A stretch of 64,000 bases of DNA from Lophium mytilinum. Its lineage: Eukaryota > Ascomycota > Dothideomycetes > Mytilinidiales > Mytilinidiaceae. Under the pieces are notes generated by a model, which saw only the letters and a program-made list of their open reading frames with translations, searched no databases and was not told the origin of the DNA. The translations under genes were made by a program, and so were the position numbers. Below, one piece after another: positions 56,657 to 64,000 of the stretch; position 1 is the stretch's first letter; every line of letters begins with the position of its first letter. Where the stretch lies: NCBI GenBank assembly GCA_010093605.1, contig MU004190.1, forward strand, positions 930,001 to 994,000, written 5' to 3'.

Positions 56657-57744
56657 CTAGGGCTGCTGCGGCAGTGCAGGCGCCGGCCCAATACTCTTCG
56701 GATCACTCGGCCCCATCGCTGGTAAATTTGATTGCGCCGGCGTCGAGATCCAGGACGCAACATTGTGGATTCCATCGTAGAAGACGCGCGCCATCTTAAC
56801 GTAGCCGTTGTTGTTGGGGTGGGTGCCATCGGATTGCATGTCGGCCATACTCCACCCTGGATTCAATTAGCTTCAACCTTTCAAGATAATTCCAGCACTA
56901 TGGCTGGGGTAAAAACTTACAAGAGCTATGGTTATCAACCATGAACACAGGTTTCTTCAGATCGCCCCGTAGTATTTCCACAACATCCGGAAGAAGCGTG
57001 TTATACGCCTTGATCACAGCTTCCGCTTTCTTGTTCCCATTTGGCGGGAGCGTGGAGACGATCACCACGGAGTTGGTCGCGATGCTGAGGATGTAGTTGA
57101 TGAAGTTGTAAATGTCGTTTGCCATGGCGTCTGTATAACCGTCAGTTTCCATTTCCATTAGCCGAAGGAGGGCAACGTACTCGCATCATGGCCTTGCAGG
57201 GCATCATTCGTTCCCGCCAACACAAGCACGACGTTTGGTTTCTGTTTCAATGCTGTCTTCACGCCGGTCTGGTTTCGGATTTCGTTGATTCTTAGACCGG
57301 GGTAGCCGTCGCATTCGTTGTCGCCCATTTGGCCGCATTTTTTGCTGCCTAGAGAAGATTTGTTAGTCCTCACTATTATAGATCGAAAAATTACGCAAAG
57401 GGAAATAGAAGAGCTACGCACCAACCATGTTCACCTGCCTCCCTTCTGCTACCAATGCGCTCCTCATCGCTCGCCGGAACCCGTCCCCATACGCCGAGCC
57501 TTGGCCCCATACGATCGAGGCCCCGATAGCCTGGATGCGGAGAGCTGGTGCCTTGGCCGCTTGCTCGGACCGTATAACAGCGAGAGCATTATCTATTTCG
57601 GTGTTTATCGGTATCGCAGAGACTGTACGTTTGTCAGAGAAAATTGCGTTGGAATGCGGCTCTCAGCACGTGTGAGAGCGTGAATAGCTTACCGGATAAT
57701 AGCGAAACGAAGCTCATGAACAAGCTCCTCGTTCCCCAGACCAT
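56657..57744 (-). CDS. Secreted SGNH/GDSL-type hydrolase
   Basis: This is a lipase/acetylesterase-type SGNH hydrolase. Exons are 57744-57693, 57622-57422, 57348-57181, 57130-56921 and 56856-56657, giving 276 aa. A hydrophobic N-terminus (MVWGTRSLFMSFVSLLSVSA) looks like a signal peptide. Block I is IGASIVWG, with Ala where GDS has Asp but the catalytic Ser kept. Block III is LAGTNDA (GxND). Block V is DGTHPNNNGYVKMA (catalytic Asp and His). Each of the four introns (50-73 bp) joins these blocks in frame. The C-terminus is Pro/Ala-rich (GPAPALPQQP). Likely substrates are acetylated polysaccharides or esters; no neighbour indicates which. Confidence 0.86.
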
Positions 57745-59359
57745 TTTAACGTTCCTACCCTAGTAAGAGCCGCGTAGCTATATGTCCTCGTCGGTCGCCC
57801 TTGGAAGACGAGACACGAGCCACCGAAGTCGGAGTGTCGCGATCTATCTCCTAAATCTGTTTCTGATGGCGAGGAATGCAAACACGCGCAGCGAGACCTC
57901 AAGAACTTAAGAGATAAGAGAAAAGACGCGTAAGTTGTATGTACGTTGGAAGACACGACAGTATGGAATAGTCACATTAGATACCACATCCTAAAGTCTT
58001 ATAACATTCTGACTCCAACCTTCACTGCCTGTACAGGCTCTAACTTGCCCGCATTCGGGTCATAGCCCTGGCCCTGTCATGTCTATGTTCGGGTGGCAGT
58101 ATCGAATTTCATCCTGCGAGGCGCAGACTAGGCGTATAGCGCCTTCGTATGCGTATAGAGCATCGGCTTATTAACCACGCGGAACTTCGACTCATGAAGA
58201 GCGTAAGAGAGTGGGTTAGTAACACCGCCATGTAGGTGGGTATTGCCGTTGTGAACACATGGGAGCATGAGGCTCGTGCTTACACCTCTTCTTGGCTGCA
58301 AGGCGGAGTGCGACGTTGCTGGGGATGGCACAGAACTGGTTGCATGTGGTCTCAATAATCTCATCGACTGGCGCATCGTAGATTGCGGGCTCGCACAGTG
58401 TGCGGGGAAGCCTGAAAGATAGTTGCGTGGTTACGGATTGGAAGAGTTTCGGCAACAATGGTTGCACAGTGTGGAGTGCGACAGTATGTAAACGGTTATT
58501 GTTTTCGTGATGCGCTGGTGTTGTTGTGGGAGGGGGTGAGGGGATGCAGTGGCGGAGTTGGTGAGACGAGGCTCGGGTGGAGGCCTCAACCGAAAATCAA
58601 TGCTGTTCAGAGGATTTTACTATCTTGAGTTGCTGACGACTTGAATAATGGCGAGTCGTGCACACTTCTGCCCTACGTGCCGATCAGACGAGGCGTACTT
58701 TGCTGAGAGCCCTGTAGCTAAGATATCTCACTGCTCGAAAGGTTAAGGAGAATAGCTAGTTTCCTAATCTGACAAAAGGATGTAGAATCAAGCGTGCATC
58801 TAGGGGTGGTACATATCCACTAGGTCCTCTTGTGGACTCGTGCTAGCAGTGATTACTCTATGCGGACAAGTTAGACTGCCCATCCTTCCAGCCCAGTAAT
58901 CACATGATTTCTCCAAGGCTTGTTCGGCGATTAGGACAGTATCCCTGCCGTTCACTGAATTAGATGATTCTAAATATAGAACCCATTCGGGGGTGGTTAT
59001 TTAGGAGAGAACAGCGGCAGTTGATGAGCGGGCCCTATGTCTGCCTCACGTGCATAGCAATAGCTCTGCAAAGTACATTCGCAATCATCTGCCTCTGTGT
59101 CCACTCAAAATTGAAGGACGCCAGGCTGATAAGTTCCAGCCGCCAGAAAGAGCTTGAGACATGCTCAAGACAGATCGGTCCTTGCTTGCCTATATACGCC
59201 TTGGATTCGGCGTTCGGATCGGATGGCCCTCGTCTTCGTGGAATGGCTTTACATCGGCCAACTCGTATAAGTGGTGCTATCGCTACACGGCGCTCGCGCT
59301 AGACCGCGCAGCATTGTCCAGACCGTCTATGCAAGGGTGACAAAGGTTTGGTCACCAAC
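57745..59359. other. Gap of about 1.6 kb with one coding-like fragment
   Basis: This holds the SGNH hydrolase promoter and the reductase 3' flank. On the minus strand around 58470-58290 a short frame (RLPRTLCEPAIYDAPVDEII...AAKKR) looks protein-like and is bordered by possible splice signals, but I cannot complete a gene or name a family. Confidence 0.4.
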
Positions 59360-60330
59360 CTATGACTCGATGCGACTCTTGAATTTTTTGAAGACAGCTT
59401 CCCACTCACTCTGATTCGATCTGGCCCATGCCTTCACGGCCTCGACGCCTTCTAGATCTTCCCGCATGTGCTGCAAGGAGGACGTGCCGTTCAGCACGAC
59501 GATGTCTAGGTCCATGACTAGGCTATACAGGGCAATCGGAGTTGTCACACCAGCAGACTTAGCGATCGTAGCAACCTCGTTGCATCCCAACAGCTTCGGA
59601 TTACCCGTTAAGGTCCAGAATGATTCGTAGATGATGTCGTTCTCTTTACAGAATGCTCGTAGTTCGACGTCGTGCCCGGTGGCGGGATAGAACCGATTCT
59701 GGACGACCGAAAGCTTGACTCTTGAGTTCTCGTGTATATGCTCGAGAGTTTCCAGGTCCACGTTGGAGATACCAAGCGATTGAATCTTCTCAGGAACGAA
59801 GGCTTCTAGTACGTACCAGGCATCCAAAGTTTGCGTTAATGTAGGAAGGGGGGAATGCATCAAGAGACAGTCGATGTAAGAGCCGGCTTCGGAGTCGTCC
59901 GATGGCCGAAGGTTCCTGAGTGATGAGGCTACCGACGTTTCGATCTGCTTTTGCAGGGAATCTGCGGCGTTGTAGGGCATGTTAGTCCTGTCTTGGCCAG
60001 CGGGCGTAGTGTATTTAGTCTGAAGCTATTATAGGTTAGATCGGTATATATTAGGTGTATATCTCGGCCTTAATAGGCCGTTCTTTTACTCACAAAGATA
60101 TCTTCCCTACGGATAACGCCATCTTTGTAAACATCTCGCAAGGCGTTCCCTACGAGCTCTTCACGATAATGTCGAGGTTGTGCTGCTGTATCAACAGCTC
60201 GAAAACCTGCAGCCAAGGCTTCTTTCACTAGTTTTGTGGTATTGTCTTTCTTCCAAGCCGTGCCGTAGATGAAAGCTGGCGAGCGTGAAGCTAGAGATGA
60301 AATTGCAGCTCTGCCACCAGTTGAAGCCAT
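59360..60330 (-). CDS. Aldo-keto reductase
   Basis: This is an NAD(P)H-dependent oxidoreductase of the aldo-keto reductase superfamily, probably cytosolic. Exons are 60330-60094 and 60025-59360 (68-bp intron, phase 0), giving 300 aa. The catalytic tetrad is visible: Asp in FRAVDTAAQ, Tyr in HYREELVGNAL, Lys in LQTKYT (first residues of exon 2) and His in CLLMHSPLP. Later family landmarks are IQSLGISNVDLETLEHI and LSVVQNRFYP. The C-terminal strand and loop (GVTTPIALYSLVMDLDIVVLNGTSS) fit cofactor binding, though the usual RSxxxxR-type phosphate-binding signature is weak. The substrate is unknown. Confidence 0.88.
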
Positions 60331-63300
60331 GATGGCCGGACCTGCAAGCTACTAATGGGACTAATGAAGAGATCCTGCCAGAAGAACTGCTGGGTGGAGA
60401 TGACCAGGCTAAGCTAGATGCAGCACATCGACACACACGGATGGAGAGGTGGAGTACGAGCACCGAGGTGGCGTTTAGGTGAATTGAGCCACCACAGCGC
60501 TACTCCAAACATGGCATAGTGCTTCACGTGATCACGATACACATCAATTCACACATCAAGACATTGCTTTATACATAGGAAAAGACGTAACGGTAGCGGA
60601 GTTTCGGAAGACGTGAGCTTCGGAAGCACAATTCTCCTACAGTCCGCCTCTGATCCCGTTCTGTTCCGCCCGGACTCTGGAAGACTGAGATAATTGTATC
60701 ACATCGACATGAAACAACGCGGAACCATTTCATTCATTTCGGATAGCCGAGCAAACGCCGAACACGTCAAGCGGAATAGAAGGCGAGCCGCATCTTCGCA
60801 TGCGGGGAGACCGTTGGTGGTTTGAGTGTCATGTCAGTCGGGATATAAAGACCCACTCTTACCCGCATTCAAATGATCTCTTCGAAATGATGGCACGATA
60901 AACATGAGAGATCGGAACGGAGTAAACGGCAGCGCGCTCGGGAATAGTAGGGTATCCGGAAGCCAGTACAGACCTCAGGACAACAAACGGAACTCGAACT
61001 GATCGCCAGTGAGTTGGTACAGGCACGGAAGAAGATACACTATTGTGACACCACGATCGTGAGAGCACGGAACTGATCACTATACCACCATATCCAAATG
61101 GAAAATCACAGCCAGCGGTTCCAACCGGAACCGGGTTGAGTGCGGGACGGAACGCGTCTCCGACTTCTGCTCCCTAGTGTGGAACGAGTGGTGACTGATA
61201 TCAATGTCCCGATCGTGAGAAAGCGGACTGGAATGTCTATACTGCTAATCACCGAAAGGAAGCGGCATCCAGCGCCGTCAATGGGAACCACGCTCGATGC
61301 GGGACGGACCGCTTTTCCAACTTCTACTTTCCGATGTGGAACGAGTGCTGGCTGACTTCAACATCGTGGTTGTGGGAAATCGGGATGGAACCTTTGCGAT
61401 TTCCATCTATGGGGAAGCGGCATCCAACGTTGTCGACCGGAACCGCGTTCAGGGCGGGACGGACCGCTTCTCCGACTTCTAGTTTCCGGTGTGGAACGAT
61501 TGATGCCTGACATCAACATTCCCATCGTCAAAGAGCGGAACGAGACACCACGGCTTCTATCAACGAGACATCGGTGTCCAACGATGCCACTCGGAACCGC
61601 GTTCGGTACGGAAGGGACCGCTTCTCTGTCTCCCAGTTTCCGGTGTCGAACGATGTATGGCTGATGTTGTTATCGTAACACGAAAAAGCGGAACGCACTC
61701 TTGCGTAGTGAGAATCACTGATGAGCCGCTATCCAGCATTATCGACCGGAACCGCGCCATACGGGACGAACCGCCCCTCCGACTTCCAGTTTCCGGTGTC
61801 GAACGATCAATGGCTGATGTTGATATTGCACGATAAGAGAGCGGAACGGAGTGCACCGTAGTACTCGTCGCTGGATAATCGGAGCCGAACGCTGTAAAAA
61901 TGATAGTGGACTCTCCGAGCTTCATTCCCCTGCCTCTAACGATCGAAGGCTGATGTTGAGATCACACGGCAAGGCGGCGGAACGGATACCAGCGTAGTAA
62001 TCACCACTAGAGAATTGGAGCCGAAGAATGTGCGATGGATATGCGTTGGCAGCGGACCCGAGAGCTTCTCCGAGTTCTATTCCCCGGCCTCGAACGATTG
62101 ACAACTGACATTGGCGCCACCATTGCGAGAATTGGAAGGTATGCGGAACCTCTCGCACGAATCCGACGGGACTATGCGGCTCCCCAATTACTGAACGCGG
62201 AACCGGACGCTCTCATGAAAGACACAACGATATTGGAAGCGGAACCGTCCGACGGAGCGGGAAGCTTGAGTTCAGATGGAGTGATCATGGACCAAAATCC
62301 GAGAGAAACCCTTGAATGTCGGAAAAGAATACTTTACTCGGTGAGATACCGGTAGAGGGGCCCTAGCTACCAAAACTCCTTACCTCAATATCGAGTGTCC
62401 TCTCTTTCACCCTCATCCGGCCTTGGCGAAAGCTTGAAGCGTGCCTGTTCTACCATTGGTCTTCAATCTATCGATATCTGAGTTTCCTTAAAGACTCAGA
62501 TCTCCTAGATCTTAGATCTCCATTGAAAAGATCTGTGGATACGTTCCTCTTCCCCAGATTCTCAAGCTGAAATTTCAATCTACGACGCATCAACTCTGAA
62601 CCTCGTCAATGTCGTTTTACTCCCTTCTTACTTGACTTCCTCTTGTCTATACCGTGCCACTCGACTAAGTCCCTACTTACAACACTCTTTCAAATCTCCG
62701 GAGTACTGCATGGCCGGTGCGTCGAATGGTGGTGAAGGGCCAAGACTAAGTTGAAGGTCACGTGAGAGACTCAAGATATTTGGGGATCAACCTTATCTCA
62801 TCAACGGGAACCTGCATCATCGGACCCGCCACGTTGCTTTGCGATCAAGGATGTCTCCTGATGGTAGTGTCAGGAGTGTGGTGGTTCGAGGTCGGAATGA
62901 GGAGACGTTCGAGGCGCGGCCACCTCCGCCCGCGCAAGCGAGGAAAAAGTCAGCCCACTGTCTCTCCACAACACCAGCCAAGGATCACCGCCATCACCCC
63001 ATCGCACCGTGAGCACGTCTCCTTTGTGCTGGATCAGCACCACTCCCATACAAAATAGTCCAAGCATGTAAAAATCCATACCAAACCCGCTTAGTGAGCC
63101 TCCTGCTATGGATGCCGCCTTGGCGGCGTACCCCGCCGTCTCCTGATATCAGCTCCGTCGACTGTTCTAGGTAGACGTGCCAACATGACCCCACAGTGAG
63201 AATACGGTAATGTTTCGGGCATTTCACGCCTCAGGTGATGCTAAGCGATAGACTCACAGCCCCATAGTTTCTTTGACCCGTCCTCATGCTGCTGATATAT

Positions 63301-63545
63301 AACCTCTCGTGCTACACCTCACTGTCTCTCCCATCATCATCAAGCATCAATACAGGGCATTCACACCAGTTCCAGCAATCTCCAATCAACCACACATCTC
63401 TACTCCGGCTACTCACGAACGACTAAACTCGATCAAAACTCCTCTTACGCCAAAAAGTGTATTACTAAAATCACATCTCTACAATCGACGAATCAGTAAA
63501 CGCCATTCAACGGTTCTTAATCTCGATTTCGACATAATCCACAAA
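60331..63545. other. Gene-poor region of about 3.2 kb with a diverged tandem-repeat array
   Basis: It runs from the aldo-keto reductase promoter to the small mitochondrial-type gene. About 1.4 kb is a decayed ~150-bp repeat array (see repeat). The rest (62360-63540) has CT-rich and palindromic patches, such as ATCTGAGT/ACTCAGAT at 62476-62501, but no supported gene. Confidence 0.55.
60850..62240. repeat. Diverged tandem-repeat array, period about 148-156 bp, seven clear copies plus older ones
   Basis: Recurrent landmarks are GGGACGGACCGCTTCTCCGA, then TTTCCGGTGTSGAACGA, then TGGCTGAYRTYRAYAT, then AAAGCGGAACG. They recur at about 61142, 61298, 61454, 61608, 61759, 61907 and 62056, giving spacings of about 156, 156, 154, 151, 148 and 149. 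Weaker copies lie upstream at about 60880 and 61030. Spacings are not multiples of three, so no frame is kept across copies, although each unit reads LLxxxVERxxxDIN-like on the plus strand. It could be a satellite-like array or the remains of a repeat-protein gene. Confidence 0.8.
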
Positions 63546-64000
63546 ATGCCTTCCGCAACCCCCATCCGAACCTTCATGCGCTCCGCATCCCGCTACCTCA
63601 CCGAGCCGCACCCATTTGCGCGGAACCCAGTCTCCACCCCAGCGCACCGCCACTACGCGCCGTTCTTCATCAAGCGCGCTGCTGCGACGGCCGGAACGTA
63701 AGCATTTCCCCAATACGTGCTTCCTCTGAGCAATCCAAACTAACAAAATCAACAGCATGATCCCCTTCTACAGCGTGGTCCTCTTCTGGCCCATCCCCGT
63801 CGCCGCCCTCGGCCGCCAAATCGGCATCTGACTTGCTGAATCCCTCGTCATCGCTGTCGACGGCATGGGCCCCTCAACTTACCAGGGCCAGGCCTCAGTC
63901 CCGTGGGAGGTCACCGACATGGCGACGCTCGACGAGATCGAGCGCCATCGGAAGTCGTCGGCTGATGCGAGGGAGGTTATGGACATGATCCTTGGCATGG
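63546..64000 (+). CDS. Small mitochondrial-type membrane protein gene, frame open past a TGA to the window edge
   Basis: Exon 1 (63546-63697) encodes MPSATPIRTFMRSASRYLTE..., an Arg/Ser-rich presequence-like start. After a 58-bp intron (63698-63755) exon 2 reads TMIPFYSVVLFWPIPVAALGRQIGI and meets TGA at 63829-63831, giving 75 aa with one membrane helix, like a small respiratory-chain or ATP-synthase accessory subunit; I cannot name the family. Beyond the TGA the same frame stays open to the window end with coding-like codon use (LAESLVIAVDGMGPSTYQ..., MATLDEIERHRKSS). So either this is a 75-aa gene with a closely following second gene, or a longer gene with an in-frame stop. Right-truncated by the window. 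Confidence 0.55.

Noticed and set aside
58128-58470. Coding-like minus-strand fragment with possible CTTTCAG acceptor and GTGTAAGC donor
   Set aside because: The peptide RLPRTLCEPAIYDAPVDEII looks protein-like, but I could not find a start, a consistent exon chain or a known family.
61106-62355. Short frames on both strands inside the tandem array as genes
   Set aside because: Unit spacing is not a multiple of three, frames break between units and the similarity is explained by DNA-level repetition.
1-64000. tRNA genes, rRNA, CRISPR arrays, and transposase- or reverse-transcriptase-like coding regions
   Set aside because: By eye I found no B-box-type GGTTCGAATCC pattern in a tRNA-like context, no regularly spaced exact repeats of CRISPR type, and no transposon or virus-like domains; a dedicated search could still find weak cases.

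Overview
The window is nuclear DNA of a filamentous ascomycete, most likely a Dothideomycete. Genes are compact. Nearly all carry short introns (about 45-75 bp) with GT..AG borders and CTAAC/CTGAC-like branch sites. Protein families are typical of Pezizomycotina: Zn2Cys6 regulators, a Yap1-type bZIP, DUF7025 AAA ATPase, DUF7708 STAND-like protein, 2EXR/F-box-like protein and PAN2. I see no rRNA, tRNA, CRISPR array or intact autonomous transposon, and no convincing virus-derived coding sequence.

Layout, left half. A Zn2Cys6-type regulator enters from the left edge (1-1534), followed by an SRPK-like kinase (3242-5125, -) and the oxidative-stress regulator yap1 (5861-7908, -). Then come the Tudor splicing factor spf30 (9438-10478, +), a DUF7708/STAND-like protein with Ser-Leu-Asp repeats (11281-13922, -), an AAA ATPase (14552-17236, +) and a GGCT/AIG2-like protein (17944-18894, +). 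A 9-bp minisatellite with an adjacent hairpin precedes an unknown nuclear-looking protein (19811-21532, -), which is divergent from rad4/XPC (21854-25140, +). Next are a BAHD-like acyltransferase (26417-28115, -), a repeat-bearing gap with a MITE-like inverted-repeat element, a mitochondrial alpha/beta-hydrolase-fold protein without the usual nucleophile (29283-31086, -) and a DXD glycosyltransferase (31868-33984, +).

Layout, right half. pan2 (35368-39121, -), swf1 (39723-41070, -) and telomere protein rap1 (41535-44129, +) are housekeeping genes. A 2EXR-like protein with a C-terminal zinc ribbon follows (45074-46375, +). Two neighbouring minus-strand genes, a Upc2-like Zn2Cys6 regulator (46776-48203) and a multi-pass membrane protein (48565-50909), each carry an in-frame stop in otherwise well-preserved frames. 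Then come an unknown protein (51824-52885, -), proteasome subunit pre9 (53147-54067, -) divergent from a WW/FF splicing-type protein (54334-56289, +), a secreted SGNH hydrolase (56657-57744, -) and an aldo-keto reductase (59360-60330, -). The right end holds an array of diverged ~150-bp tandem repeats (about 60850-62240) and a small mitochondrial-type gene running towards the edge (63546 on), whose frame continues past a TGA.

Taken together, this is a core chromosomal segment: RNA processing and decay (spf30, WW/FF protein, pan2), genome maintenance (rad4, rap1), protein turnover (pre9), protein lipidation (swf1) and stress response (yap1). Patches of accessory genes and decaying repeats lie between them. 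Exon borders are inferred by eye from splice signals and family similarity, and every coordinate was counted by hand.
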